A DNA stretch of 64,000 nt from Aureispira sp963837355 (GCA_963837355.1 CAWIMY010000007.1:1302001-1366000); one strand, 5' to 3'; counted from the stretch's first letter, positions 17,829 to 27,943 are shown. The notes: generated by a model not told the origin, from the letters alone. A program made the numbers and translations.

Positions 17829-18233
17829 TTATTCCTTAACAAAGGTTTCTACCACCTGCGTAGGTTTGCGCTCGGCATCAATGGCGACAAACGTAAACAT
17901 TCCTGTAATGGCTTTTTTGCGGCTCTCTTCATACATCTCCTCCAAGTAAATTTCCACTTGTACTTTTACACTGGTATTACCTACATACACTACTTTAGCC
18001 ACCAATTCGATCAGGGTGCCTGCGGGAATGGCTTGTTTGAAGTGGATTTGATCCGACGTGACGGTAACCATACGCTTGCGCGCAAAACGGGTGGCGCAAA
18101 TAAACGCAACCTCGTCCATCATTTGCAGCGCCGTGCCTCCAAACAAGGTATTGTAATGGTTGGTGGTATTGGGTAGAATGGCTTTGAACGTACGGGTCTC
18201 CGATTGGGCAATTTTATCTTGAACAGTCATCAT
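17829..18233 (-). CDS. Acyl-CoA thioesterase (hotdog fold, YciA/BACH type)
   Basis: A 134-residue hotdog-fold protein. TLFGGTALQMMDEVAFICAT carries the catalytic Asp-containing helix of the YciA/cytosolic acyl-CoA hydrolase group, followed by VTSDQIHFKQAIPAGTLIEL. Such enzymes hydrolyse acyl-CoA to free acid and CoA in the cytoplasm. The next minus-strand gene (18252-18470) lies 18 bp upstream and may be cotranscribed. Confidence 0.92.
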   Translation of the reverse strand: MMTVQDKIAQSETRTFKAILPNTTNHYNTLFGGTALQMMDEVAFICATRFARKRMVTVTSDQIHFKQAIPAGTLIELVAKVVYVGNTSVKVQVEIYLEEMYEESRKKAITGMFTFVAIDAERKPTQVVETFVKE

Positions 18234-18251
18234 AGAACTACTAAAAAGTAA

Positions 18252-18470
18252 TCAATCCCGCTCGGGCGGTTTTTTTATTGACGCAAAGCTAGGCTTTTTT
18301 GCGACAGCGCCCAACTGCTGCAAGCAAGAAGCGCACAAACAGTTGCGGTAGTTTTTGGCGAGTAGCGCCCGCGTGGCTGGCGGCAGCTGCCATTGACTAC
18401 ATTGGCAGTGTTCAATGGCAGCTGGCTGACAGTCAAAAGTTTGTTGGCAACGGTCACAGGTGCGAGACAT
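18252..18470 (-). CDS. Cysteine-rich CWC-family protein (72 aa)
   Basis: Eight Cys in a 72-residue protein: CDRC near the N terminus, FDC, HCQCSQW and CLCASCLQQL. This is the pattern of the small CWC zinc-ribbon family. It probably binds zinc; the role is unknown. It ends in TGA, one of the genes showing TGA is an ordinary stop here. Confidence 0.8.
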   Translation of the reverse strand: MSRTCDRCQQTFDCQPAAIEHCQCSQWQLPPATRALLAKNYRNCLCASCLQQLGAVAKKPSFASIKKPPERD

Positions 18471-18479
18471 AAGTGATTT

Positions 18480-20270
18480 TTATTCGCTAATAATGGTGGT
18501 GTAAAGCAAATTTTCTTCCAACTGTTCGAGTACACCGGCCTCCAAGTTGGTTCCTTTCACAATAAGGCGATTGGCGGCTATGGTAGACCATGTTTCAGGA
18601 AAATCTTCCAAGGTGCTATTGGATAAATCCAATTCATACAAGGCCACTTCTTTTAGGTGTTCTATTAAGAGCTTGGCAGAGATGTTTTGGCAATTGGCTA
18701 GGCGCAAGAAGCGCAGCGCAGGGTAGCGGTTCATGTTGCTGGGGACTGCGCTTACTTGAGTGGCCGACAAATCCAGTCGTTGCAAGTTAGGCAACTCAAT
18801 CCAAGCATCAGGAATGCGTTCGATAGGATTGTTAGACAAATCCAGCTCAATTAATTTTTTGTGGACAGTTAGTGTCTTGGGCAGTTCTTTTAGAGCCGCT
18901 TCTTGAAACGTCAAGTGCGTCAATTCGGTCAACTGGTTGATAACTGCCCAGTTCTCCTCCGTATTCAGCCCTTCATTCCTAGAAAGATCCAGTTTCTCCA
19001 AGGAGAGTGTTGCCAGCCCCGCAGGCAGTTCATTTAAGTCATTGCCTGCCAACTGTAAAGATTTTAAACTGGACATTTTTTCTAGAGCGGGTAATAAAGC
19101 GTTCCAATCCAAGTCAGGATTGTTGGAGAGGTTCAACGCGGTTAGGTTTTTCCAAGTAGACAACCAGTCGGCGGTGATAGTGGGAAGGTTAAGACCTTCT
19201 AGATTCAAGTGTTGGAGCGTTGTTAATTTATTCAAATCAGTGCCCAACGCTTCAAGGGGATTGTTGCCTAGGTTTAAGGTCGTCAACTCCGTGAGGCGTT
19301 GCCAATTAGCGGGCAAGGCCGTCAATTCATTGCCATTAACAGAAAGGACGGTTAAGTTGGCCATCGTTCCCATGCCCGTAGGCAAAACGGTGAGCTGGTT
19401 ATTGTCCAAATTCCAAACGCTCATGTTTTCCAACAAGGAAAAGGCTTCCGAAAGCTTAGTAAGCTGGTTGTTTTGGGTAAGCAAGGTCGTTAAGCGAATG
19501 AGTTGCGTCATGCGCTCAGGCAATTCGGTCAGTTGGTTGTCGTGTAGGTGCAAGGTTCTCAAATAACGGCAATCCATCAGCGCTCTAGGCACTGCTGTCA
19601 ACTGGTTTCCACTAACATCTACGGTCGTTAGTGTTTTGAGATTCGACAACTGTTCAAAGGCATCGTCAAAATCCAAATTGGGATTGTTCTGAAGCAGCAA
19701 AGTATGGAGTTTTTCCATTTTACCAATGTTCTTAGGTAGCTGTTGCACGTCGTTGTTACTGACATCTAATGTTTGTAGTACTTTCCAGTTTTTTATGGAG
19801 TTGGGCAAGCTGGTGAGCTCGTTGTTGCGCAAGTAGAGGGAGCGGAGCGTAGTATTTTTAATTAAATCATTGACAACATTATTAGGATTACTAGTCCAAA
19901 GCGCGTTGTTCATGACCAATATCTCCAACTTTTTGAGGTCTTTGAACGTCTTGGGTAAGCCTTCCAAGTGGTTGTTGTCTAAGTGTAACTCCTTTAAGGC
20001 AATTAAGTTACCGAGGTCTTCCGACAAAATACGGAGGTCGTTGTTGGATAAGTTAAGCGTCGTTAGTTTTTTACAGGAAAATAACGGGGCGGGTAACTCG
20101 CTGCGTCCTTGGCCGCTTAGGTCTACGTTGTACACTAAAGTAACGTCTGTACTATCATTAATATCGGTATAAACACTATCCTGTTGCGCGAAAAGAATAT
20201 GGCTACAACAAAGCAAAAAAAGAAGAGGAAGAAACATAGTTGGAAGGGGTTTATTAAAAAATAAAAACAC
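18480..20270 (-). CDS. Secreted leucine-rich repeat protein (596 aa)
   Basis: A signal peptide (MFLPLLFLLCCSHILFAQQ) is followed by about twenty 22-24-residue LRRs of the form L-x-x-L-x-L-x-x-N-x-L-x-x-L-P (LTTLNLSNNDLRILSEDLGN, LRSLYLRNNELTSLPNSIKN). The likely start is the ATG at 20237 just before the signal peptide, although the frame is open from 20270. No T9SS tail is visible at the C terminus. Probably a periplasmic or outer-surface protein-binding scaffold. Confidence 0.88.
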   Translation of the reverse strand: MFLFFNKPLPTMFLPLLFLLCCSHILFAQQDSVYTDINDSTDVTLVYNVDLSGQGRSELPAPLFSCKKLTTLNLSNNDLRILSEDLGNLIALKELHLDNNHLEGLPKTFKDLKKLEILVMNNALWTSNPNNVVNDLIKNTTLRSLYLRNNELTSLPNSIKNWKVLQTLDVSNNDVQQLPKNIGKMEKLHTLLLQNNPNLDFDDAFEQLSNLKTLTTVDVSGNQLTAVPRALMDCRYLRTLHLHDNQLTELPERMTQLIRLTTLLTQNNQLTKLSEAFSLLENMSVWNLDNNQLTVLPTGMGTMANLTVLSVNGNELTALPANWQRLTELTTLNLGNNPLEALGTDLNKLTTLQHLNLEGLNLPTITADWLSTWKNLTALNLSNNPDLDWNALLPALEKMSSLKSLQLAGNDLNELPAGLATLSLEKLDLSRNEGLNTEENWAVINQLTELTHLTFQEAALKELPKTLTVHKKLIELDLSNNPIERIPDAWIELPNLQRLDLSATQVSAVPSNMNRYPALRFLRLANCQNISAKLLIEHLKEVALYELDLSNSTLEDFPETWSTIAANRLIVKGTNLEAGVLEQLEENLLYTTIISE

Positions 20271-20450
20271 ACATGCTTGAACGTGCTGTTAGCTGGACTC
20301 CTATAATCGTTCCAAAACAACAGCCCCAAATACGCAACCTCAAAGGTACAACATTCTAAGAGGAAAAACAGGAAAAAAACGATGGACTAGACGACTAGGC
20401 TGCCCGTGCTGTTTTAAACAACTTCTTTGTATATTTACGTCTATTTTTAA

Positions 20451-21191
20451 ATGACCAGTACTAATCTCGTTATAATTTTGTCGACTTACATATTAGCCCT
20501 CGAAACCACCACCCATACTTGCTCCGTTGCTTTAATCAAAGATGGGCAAACTTGGATATTACGCGAAGACGATGCGCCCAATGGCCACGCTCAAAGCATT
20601 ACTTTGTTCATTCAGGCCGTAATGCAAACAGCCAACTTGCCGTTGTCGGCCTTGTCGGCCATTGCAATAAGCCGTGGCCCTGGCTCTTATACGGGCTTGC
20701 GCATTGGGCTTTCGACCGCCAAAGGCTTGTGCTATGCCCTTGGCAAACCACTTTTGGCGGTGGATAGTTTACGGGCCTTGGCTTGGGGGGCACGAGAAGC
20801 AAGCGGGAGTCTTGCTCCGCGTTGGGGCTATGCCGCGCTGATGGATGCACGGCGCATGGATGCGTATGTAGGCTTGTACGACGCAGCGTTGAGGCCCTTG
20901 TGTGCGCCTTATTTTGCCACATTGCAGGCCAATAGCTTGGATAGTTTGTTGTTGGAATACGATTTGGAGGGTTGGATAATCGGCGGCAATGCTGCTGCTA
21001 AGTTTATGGAATTGTTTGGCGATGGTTTGCCAGTCTCCTTGCAAGACAGCGGGGTAGCTCCCCCTTCGGCGCGCTTTTTGGCAGCGTTGGCGCAGACGGC
21101 TTGGGAGGAACAGCGCTTAGAGTCTGTCGCCTACTTTGAGCCGTTCTACCTCAAAAAGCCACACATTACGCGTCCCAAACCAAAGCTTTAG
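20451..21191 (+). CDS. tsaB: tRNA threonylcarbamoyladenosine biosynthesis protein TsaB
   Basis: A 246-residue ASKHA-fold protein: ILALETTTHTCSVALIKDGQ, GHAQSI, ISRGPGSYTGLRIGLSTAKGL and GNAAAKF are diagnostic for TsaB. TsaB is the scaffold partner of TsaD in forming t6A37 of ANN-decoding tRNAs. The conserved N terminus starts at residue ~13, so a slightly later start (TTG 20478) is possible. A permease gene follows closely on the same strand. Confidence 0.95.
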   Translation: MTSTNLVIILSTYILALETTTHTCSVALIKDGQTWILREDDAPNGHAQSITLFIQAVMQTANLPLSALSAIAISRGPGSYTGLRIGLSTAKGLCYALGKPLLAVDSLRALAWGAREASGSLAPRWGYAALMDARRMDAYVGLYDAALRPLCAPYFATLQANSLDSLLLEYDLEGWIIGGNAAAKFMELFGDGLPVSLQDSGVAPPSARFLAALAQTAWEEQRLESVAYFEPFYLKKPHITRPKPKL

Positions 21192-21243
21192 TCTACTTGT
21201 TGCGCTTCGTAGCGTCTACTTTTATCCTGTAAATCCAACCAGC

Positions 21244-22389
21244 TTGAAAACAATTGATCGATATATCTTAAAGCGTTACTTGAGTAGTTTTTTCTTTATT
21301 GTGCTGCTCTCGTCAATGTTGTCTATTGTGATCGATGCCGCCGAAAAAGTCAACGACTTTTTGGAGGAGGGCGGTCCCTCGTTGGGGCAAATTATAGAAT
21401 ATTACATGAATTTTGTCCCATTCATCAATGGGCTTATTTTTCCTTTGTACAACTTAATTGCGGTCGTGTTTTTTACAGCGCGTCTGGCAGGCAATTCCGA
21501 ATTTGTGGCAATGGTGGGCAGTGGGGTTAATTATTACCGCTTGCTGTGGCCTTATCTGATGGGTGCGACGATTATCGCAGGCATTCATTATTATGGTAAC
21601 CATTATGTTATTCCACAGTCCAATGCTTTGCGTACTCAATTTGAGAACACCTATATCTATAAGCACAATTATGTAGGCAGTACAGGAAATTTTCATGCGG
21701 CGGCTAGTCCTTACGAAGAGTTTTATTTGCAAGGGTTTAATCGTTACGACAGTTCGGGCAGCCAATTTGCTTGGATAAAGCACGACAGCACGCGTTTTCA
21801 CCGCACCTTCGTCTTGACAGCCAACACCATACGCTTGATAGAACCCCCCAATCGCTGGCGGCTGTCAGGAATGCGGACGCGCATTCACAAAAAGCGGATA
21901 GCTGGTACCGCCACAGATTCTAGTCGCGTAGCCCACCCTGCAACATTTGAATACGAAACCAAAACATTTGCCCCACAGGAAACGCTGGATACGGCCATCG
22001 GATTGTTCATTGACGATTTGATCAAGCGAGATAACGATAAGGATAACATGACCACGCCTACGCTCATTGATTACATTGATAAACAAAAAGCGAAAGGAAC
22101 AGGCGGCATGATGGTGTTTGAAGTAGAGCGGTACCGACGCAGCGCAGATCCCTTTTCTATTTACATTCTTACCTTAATTGGCTTTTCGGTCGCTTCGCGC
22201 AAACGACGGGGCGGGATGGCTTGGAACCTAGTGATAGGAGTAGGGCTATCAGGAGTTTATATTTTTATGACCAAGTTTGCCACTACTTTTTCGATCAAAG
22301 GTGGCTTAGCGCCAATATTGGGGGTTTGGGTGCCCAACCTGTTTTTTGCAACAGTGGCCTTATGGATGCTTTATCGTGCTCAAAAATAA
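21244..22389 (+). CDS. LptF/LptG-family permease (YjgP/YjgQ)
   Basis: LKTIDRYILKRYLSSFFFIV is the conserved N terminus of the YjgP/YjgQ family, so I place the start at TTG 21244, although the frame is open from 21136 inside tsaB. Three transmembrane helices precede a periplasmic jellyroll-like domain and three follow it. LptF/G with LptB form the ABC exporter that drives lipopolysaccharide to the outer membrane. F and G cannot be told apart here. Length is about 381 aa. Confidence 0.9.
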   Translation: MKTIDRYILKRYLSSFFFIVLLSSMLSIVIDAAEKVNDFLEEGGPSLGQIIEYYMNFVPFINGLIFPLYNLIAVVFFTARLAGNSEFVAMVGSGVNYYRLLWPYLMGATIIAGIHYYGNHYVIPQSNALRTQFENTYIYKHNYVGSTGNFHAAASPYEEFYLQGFNRYDSSGSQFAWIKHDSTRFHRTFVLTANTIRLIEPPNRWRLSGMRTRIHKKRIAGTATDSSRVAHPATFEYETKTFAPQETLDTAIGLFIDDLIKRDNDKDNMTTPTLIDYIDKQKAKGTGGMMVFEVERYRRSADPFSIYILTLIGFSVASRKRRGGMAWNLVIGVGLSGVYIFMTKFATTFSIKGGLAPILGVWVPNLFFATVALWMLYRAQK

Positions 22390-22504
22390 GTTATTAGCGG
22401 GCACGCAATGCTAAGAGGACGTTAAATTATAGGAATAAAGTTGGTGTAGAAGGAGTAAAGGTCTAGAATTTGATTAAAAATTAGCCATTGATAAATAAAA
22501 GTCG

Positions 22505-22512
22505 TACTTTTG
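22505..22512 (+). promoter_or_regulatory. Candidate Bacteroidota -7 box for typA
   Basis: TACTTTTG, part of gtacttttgcagc, lies ~95 bp before the typA start. A TTG occurs 14 bp upstream, shorter than the usual ~19-bp spacing. The same 13-mer precedes the ferredoxin gene. Confidence 0.45.
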
Positions 22513-22605
22513 CAGCACTTTTAAGCAGCGCTTCAATGAAGTACTGTATTTCTAATTCAGGAGTGTCCAAGAAAAGTCGCGCTTCTAAACAATTTAATCA
22601 GAACA

Positions 22606-24414
22606 ATGGCCAATCAACCTTTGCGCAATATTGCTATTATTGCACACGTCGATCATGGTAAAACTACGCTAGTAGATAAAATTTTGCACCAATGCCAACT
22701 CTTTGGAGACCACGAAGAGACGGGCGAGCTTATTTTGGACAACAATGACCAAGAGCGCGAACGCGGTATTACTATTTTGGCCAAGAACGTTTCCGTTCAA
22801 TACAAAGGCACAAAAATCAACATCATTGACACCCCTGGTCACGCCGATTTTGGTGGAGAGGTAGAGCGCGTATTGAATATGGCGGATGGTGTTTTGTTGT
22901 TAGTCGATGCTTTTGAAGGTGCCATGCCTCAAACACGCTACGTCTTGTCTAAAGCCTTGGCTTTGGGTAAAACTGTCGTCGTCGTCGTCAACAAAGTAGA
23001 CAAAGACAACTGTCGCCCTGAAGAAGTACACGAAGAAGTCTTCGAATTAATGTTCAACTTGGATGCCAACGAAGAGCAATTGGAATTCAAAACGGTTTAT
23101 GGTTCAGCCAAAATGGGCTGGATGGGGCCTGACTGGAGCAAACCTACTAGCGATGTCACCCACTTGTTGGATGTTGTATTAGACGTAGTCCCTGCCCCTG
23201 AAGTGGTAGAAGGAACGGTACAGTTGCAAATTACCAACATTGATTACTCTAAGTATATTGGTAGAATGGGCATGGGCCGTGTAACACGCGGAACTTTGCG
23301 CGCCAACCAACCTGTTTCTTTGGTACGCCGCGATGGAAGCATTGCCAAAACGCGTATCAAAACTTTGTATACCTTTGATGGATTGGGTAAAAAAGAAACC
23401 GAAGAAGTGCGTTGCGGTGACTTGTGTACCGTAGCAGGTATTGATAGTTTTGATATCGGAGATACCATTGCTGATGCCGATAACCCAGAGGGATTGAAGC
23501 CCATCGAAATTGACGAGCCAACGATGAGCATGTTGTTTACCATTAACGATTCTCCGTTTTTTGGTAAAGAAGGAAAGTTTGTTACTTCTCGCCACATCCG
23601 TGAGCGCTTGTTCAAGGAAACAGAGAAAAATTTAGCCTTGAAAATCGAAGAAACCGCTTCGCCTGATGCCTATATGGTCTTTGGCCGTGGTGTCATGCAC
23701 TTGTCGGTATTGATCGAGACCATGCGCCGTGAAGGATACGAACTACAAGTTGGTAAGCCGCGTGTTATTGTTAAAGAAATAGACGGTAAGAAAAACGAGC
23801 CGATTGAGTTACTTTCTATTGATGTTCCCGAAAATTACTCGGGTAAAGTCATCGAGTTGGTTTCTCAACGCAAAGGTGATATGACCATCATGGAACCCAA
23901 AGGTGATTTGATGCACTTGGAGTTCCAAATTCCTTCTAGAGGAATTATTGGTTTGAGAACAAATGTATTGAATGGTACAGCTGGAGAGGCCGTAATGACC
24001 CACCGTTTCTTGAAATACGAACCTTGGAAAGGCCCTATTGAAGGTCGTAACAAAGGCGCATTTATCGCTATGGAAAATGGAACATCAATTCCTTATTCTA
24101 TGGACAAATTGCAAGATCGCGGTAAGTTTTTTATTGAAACAGGTGTAGATATTTACGAAGGTCAAGTAGTCGGAGAACATAGCCGTGATAATGATTTAGT
24201 AATCAACATTACCAAAACTAAAAAATTGACCAACATGCGTTCTTCAGGAGCGGATGATAAAGTAAAACTACCACCTCCAGTAGACTTTTCGCTAGAGCAA
24301 GCCATGGAATACATCGGCGAAGATGAGTACGTTGAGGTAACTCCTATCAGTATCAGAATGCGTAAGATTTACCTCAAAGAACACGAGCGTAAGAAAATGT
24401 CTAAGAAGGACTAA
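22606..24414 (+). CDS. typA: Translational GTPase TypA/BipA
   Basis: A 602-aa translation-factor GTPase: G1 AHVDHGKTTL, switch I RERGITI, G3 DTPGHADFGGEVER, G4 VNKVDK, then domain II, EF-G-like III/V and the TypA-specific C-terminal domain (SRGIIGLRTN, PIEGRNKGAF). TypA acts on the ribosome in stress and low-temperature assembly. Length and all motifs are standard, and a terminator follows 60 bp on. Confidence 0.97.
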   Translation: MANQPLRNIAIIAHVDHGKTTLVDKILHQCQLFGDHEETGELILDNNDQERERGITILAKNVSVQYKGTKINIIDTPGHADFGGEVERVLNMADGVLLLVDAFEGAMPQTRYVLSKALALGKTVVVVVNKVDKDNCRPEEVHEEVFELMFNLDANEEQLEFKTVYGSAKMGWMGPDWSKPTSDVTHLLDVVLDVVPAPEVVEGTVQLQITNIDYSKYIGRMGMGRVTRGTLRANQPVSLVRRDGSIAKTRIKTLYTFDGLGKKETEEVRCGDLCTVAGIDSFDIGDTIADADNPEGLKPIEIDEPTMSMLFTINDSPFFGKEGKFVTSRHIRERLFKETEKNLALKIEETASPDAYMVFGRGVMHLSVLIETMRREGYELQVGKPRVIVKEIDGKKNEPIELLSIDVPENYSGKVIELVSQRKGDMTIMEPKGDLMHLEFQIPSRGIIGLRTNVLNGTAGEAVMTHRFLKYEPWKGPIEGRNKGAFIAMENGTSIPYSMDKLQDRGKFFIETGVDIYEGQVVGEHSRDNDLVINITKTKKLTNMRSSGADDKVKLPPPVDFSLEQAMEYIGEDEYVEVTPISIRMRKIYLKEHERKKMSKKD

Positions 24415-24893
24415 AGTCAGTCCAAAATGAATCTTATTGTTCCATTTTGAATAGGAAACAAAGGGTTTTATTTAAAAGAATGTCTCAACATCAATGTTGG
24501 GACATTCTTTTTTTATGGCATAAGTTCTCATTCTTGCCTCCTAGGTATACATTCCTGCCGTTGACTAGAAAATTAACAGAATATTCACAAAATTGGCCTG
24601 CTTTTCGTGGAACTTCTAGTGTATCTAAGTTGTTACCTTATCAGTTATTGTCTTGAATAGGTAATCAATAACTAGCCAATCGAGTTTACTTTTTGTTTGA
24701 AAATGGTCAAAAACTTCCCATTTTGACCAATAGTGAGAAAGAAAAGCGACTTTTTTTAAGAAAAGTCGAAAAAAAAATCTCCAAACGGTAACAAAATCTT
24801 AATAATTGCGATTAAGTTAGTAGAGAGTAAACCTTAGTGTACTTGTCGTCCCAAATCAATTATAACAAGAATTACACACTACAAAATAAAACT
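24415..24893. other. Intergenic region with terminator and second hairpin
   Basis: Besides the terminator at 24477-24515, it contains a 9-bp perfect inverted repeat (tggtcaaaa, 24704-24712; ttttgacca, 24721-24729) with an 8-nt loop. No T-tract follows, so the latter may be an operator for the exported protein gene at 24894. No coding frame is supported. Confidence 0.5.
24477..24515 (+). terminator. Terminator of typA
   Basis: agaatgtctcaaca pairs with tgttgggacattct (one mismatch) around a short loop, followed by seven T. Confidence 0.85.
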
Positions 24894-25637
24894 ATGAAAA
24901 GCTTATATTTAACCGCACTTTCTTTTTTAGTGCTCCTCTTAGTCCCTAGTTTCAGCCAAGCCCAAAGTAATGTAGAATGGGAAGGCCGTTGGGAAATCAT
25001 TAGCAGTAAATCTTCTTTTTGCAATATCCACATTGTTACGGATCTTTTGCCCAACCAACCAAAGCCAACGGCTGTATTAGAAGGGTTGGTCAATGGCGAG
25101 CCTTTTCGTATCAATTGTACGGTAGAAGAAATTCCAGAGCGTAACTCTGTTGTTTTTCACGAAGCACCTGCTGCGGATGGTAGCTACAAGTACAGTTCAG
25201 ACAAACCCTTGTTTTTGTTGATTATAACCAAGCAAGAAAACCCATTGATTGTAACGCCAGTTTGGATGCAATTGGACATTACTGCTTTGCGTACCAACAA
25301 AGACTGCATTGTACGCCGCGTGCCTACTCCTCGTTACAAAGGCATTTACAAATTTGATAACAATGGAGTAGAAACTTCTTTGGCAATTGGAAGAGTGAAT
25401 AAAACTAAGTTTACTTCTACCGTAGAGAAAAGCAGTGGAAAGGTAGACTGTGAATGTGAATTACAAGCGCGCCACTTAGCCGTTTGTTATCCTGAAAACG
25501 GAAAAGGTGCCTTCTTCCTAGATTTCAACGACGAAGGCGTTAAAGTAGTCAAAAGCTACGATCAAAATATATACAAGCCCGGTGCTTCTGCAACAGATGA
25601 CAGCGAATTGGTATGGAATGCTACCTTAAAAAAGTAG
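24894..25637 (+). CDS. Exported protein of unknown function (247 aa)
   Basis: Starting at ATG 24894, MKSLYLTALSFLVLLLVPSF followed by SQAQS is a signal peptide with a normal Ala-x-Ala cleavage site. The mature part has paired Cys (SSFCNIH, RINC, DCIVRR, CECEL) and beta-rich composition, consistent with a periplasmic or secreted beta-sandwich. No family is recognised. A strong terminator follows, so it is likely monocistronic. Confidence 0.8.
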   Translation: MKSLYLTALSFLVLLLVPSFSQAQSNVEWEGRWEIISSKSSFCNIHIVTDLLPNQPKPTAVLEGLVNGEPFRINCTVEEIPERNSVVFHEAPAADGSYKYSSDKPLFLLIITKQENPLIVTPVWMQLDITALRTNKDCIVRRVPTPRYKGIYKFDNNGVETSLAIGRVNKTKFTSTVEKSSGKVDCECELQARHLAVCYPENGKGAFFLDFNDEGVKVVKSYDQNIYKPGASATDDSELVWNATLKK

Positions 25638-25695
25638 GTAGCTGATAAAATCCTTGCCCTTTTTCAGCTTCATTGCCGTAACATTGCAAGAAATG

Positions 25696-25727
25696 TGGCC
25701 ATTCCGATATCGGAATGGCCATTTTTT
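25696..25727 (+). terminator. Perfect-palindrome terminator
   Basis: A perfect 26-bp palindrome (25696-25721) is followed by six T, 58 bp after the stop of the exported protein gene. Confidence 0.85.
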
Positions 25728-25936
25728 GTTGGTCATACGGCTGTTTGTTCAAAGAAGCAGGAGAACCAAAAGGCCACTTTGTTGTTCTAAAAGAATCGCT
25801 ACTTTCCTAGAATAATTGGAAGAACTGCCACTTTTTATTCTCCTGTATACTGTAAATATACAATGCGCTAGTAGGTTAAAAAAGGTATCGCCTAGCTCGA
25901 ATTCGTTTAGGAGAACCTGTACCAAATGATTAATAA

Positions 25937-27892
25937 ATGAATAAAGACGATTACAATAAAATAGCGCCGACTTTTCCCACCGAACCAGGGGTCTATCGCT
26001 TTATTGGTAAAGACGATGTGATTTTATACATTGGCAAAGCCAAGCACCTCAAGCGGCGTGTAGCGTCTTATTTTGGCAACCGCAAAGATATGCGGAACAA
26101 AACGCGGATTATGGTGCGCAAGGCAGAGCGCATTGAGTATACCATCGTAGACACCGAGCAAGATGCGTTGCTCTTGGAGGCAACATTGATCCAAAAGCAC
26201 CAGCCACGGTACAACGTCATGCTCAAATCGGGAAAGCCCTATCCGTACATTTGCATCAAAAAAGAGCGCTTTCCACGCGTCTTCATCACCCGCCACGTCC
26301 CCAAAGATGGTTCGCGCTATTTTGGCCCTTACGTCTCGCGCGGTCGTATGAACACGATCATAGAAATGATCAAAAACCTGTTTCAGTTACGGACCTGCCA
26401 GCTCAATTTGTCCGAGGAAAATATCATTGCCCAGAAGTTCAAGCCTTGCTTAGAATTCCATATCAAGAATTGCCTAGCACCCTGTATTGGCCTAGAGGAA
26501 GAGGAAGCTTACAACGAAAAAATTGAGCAAGTCGCTAATATTTTGAAAGGGCATTTTACCTCTGTAAAGCGTTATCTAAAAGAAGAAATGCAGCGGCAGG
26601 CGGCGAATCTAAAATTTGAGCGGGCACAGGAAATTAAGGTACAGTACGATGCCTTGACCAACTATCAGGGGCGCTCTACGGTGGTCAATCCTAAAATTCG
26701 GGATGTAGATGTGTTTAGTTTGGCGCAGCATGAGGACACCGCTTATTTTAATTATTTGAAAGTAGTAGACGGTGCCATCATCAATACGTTTACGATGGAG
26801 TTGGATACCAACTTGGATGATGGGGAAGAGGATTTATTAATTTTTGCCATCCAAACCTTACGGGAAAAGTACCAAAGTATCGCCCCTGAGGTGATTGTAC
26901 CCATTGATTTGCCGATTATTTGGGAGGGAACTACGATAACGGTTCCTAAAATCGGGGATAAGAAAAAACTCTTGGACTTGTCGGAGAAGAATTTGCAGTA
27001 TTATGTGTTGCAAAAGAAAAAGCAAGCCGCCAACCGTGCCGACAAACAAACCACTTCTGATAAGGTCATGGAGATCATGAAGAAGGATTTACAAATGGAT
27101 GTCTTGCCCTTGCACATTGAGTGTTTTGACAACTCGAACTTACAGGGAACCAACCCTGTGGCGGCTATGGTCTGCTTTCGGCACGGCAAACCCTCCAAAA
27201 AAGATTATCGCCACTATCATGTAAAGACCGTTGACGGCCCCGATGATTTTGCCTCTATGACAGAAATCGTTTATCGTCGTTACAGCCGTCTTATTGATGA
27301 AAAGAAAACCCTACCGCAGTTGATTATCATTGACGGCGGGAAAGGCCAGCTGAGCGCCTCTGTGAAGAGTTTGAAGGAGCTAGGCATCTATGGGCGTGTT
27401 ACCATCATTGGCATTGCTAAACGGTTGGAGGAGATTTATTTTCCTGAAGATAGCGTGCCCTTATTGCTCAGTAAAAAATCGCCGACCCTCAAAGTTATCC
27501 AACAAGCACGGAACGAGGCCCACCGTTTTGCCATTGAGTTCCACCGCTTGCTGCGCTCCAAAAAATATGTCGCTACCGAACTGACCAACATCAAAGGGAT
27601 TGGTAAAACCACGGCTGAACGACTCTTGAAAACCTTTGGATCGGTAGAAAAAATCAAAAACACACCACAAGAGGAATTAGAAAGCCACGTTGGCAAAGCT
27701 GCCACACGTAAACTGTTCACTCATTTTGAGTTGGCTTATCAAGAGCTTGCCCCAAAGAAGAAAAAGAAAAAAGCAGTCGTCCCCGAAGCGCAATCGGAAC
27801 AGACCGAGGACACTCCACCCGTAGAGGAAACCACAAACGAGATACAGGCGACAGAAAAAAATAAAGGGGATCAAGCTCCAAAAGACAAGTAA
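25937..27892 (+). CDS. uvrC: Excinuclease ABC subunit C
   Basis: A 651-aa UvrC. The N-terminal GIY-YIG nuclease (EPGVYRFIGKDDVILYIGKA), UVR motif, RNase H-like second nuclease (IECFDNSNLQGTNPVAAMV, IIDGGKGQLSA) and tandem HhH (IKGIGKTTAERLLKTFGS) are all present. It makes both incisions in nucleotide excision repair. After the HhH there is an extra ~50-residue Lys-rich then acidic tail (from KKKKKK), not part of the family core and probably disordered. Confidence 0.97.
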   Translation: MNKDDYNKIAPTFPTEPGVYRFIGKDDVILYIGKAKHLKRRVASYFGNRKDMRNKTRIMVRKAERIEYTIVDTEQDALLLEATLIQKHQPRYNVMLKSGKPYPYICIKKERFPRVFITRHVPKDGSRYFGPYVSRGRMNTIIEMIKNLFQLRTCQLNLSEENIIAQKFKPCLEFHIKNCLAPCIGLEEEEAYNEKIEQVANILKGHFTSVKRYLKEEMQRQAANLKFERAQEIKVQYDALTNYQGRSTVVNPKIRDVDVFSLAQHEDTAYFNYLKVVDGAIINTFTMELDTNLDDGEEDLLIFAIQTLREKYQSIAPEVIVPIDLPIIWEGTTITVPKIGDKKKLLDLSEKNLQYYVLQKKKQAANRADKQTTSDKVMEIMKKDLQMDVLPLHIECFDNSNLQGTNPVAAMVCFRHGKPSKKDYRHYHVKTVDGPDDFASMTEIVYRRYSRLIDEKKTLPQLIIIDGGKGQLSASVKSLKELGIYGRVTIIGIAKRLEEIYFPEDSVPLLLSKKSPTLKVIQQARNEAHRFAIEFHRLLRSKKYVATELTNIKGIGKTTAERLLKTFGSVEKIKNTPQEELESHVGKAATRKLFTHFELAYQELAPKKKKKKAVVPEAQSEQTEDTPPVEETTNEIQATEKNKGDQAPKDK

Positions 27893-27943
27893 GTGAGGCG
27901 AGCAAAAGGAAAAAAGAGGGAGCGCTTACCAGACGTTGCCAAT

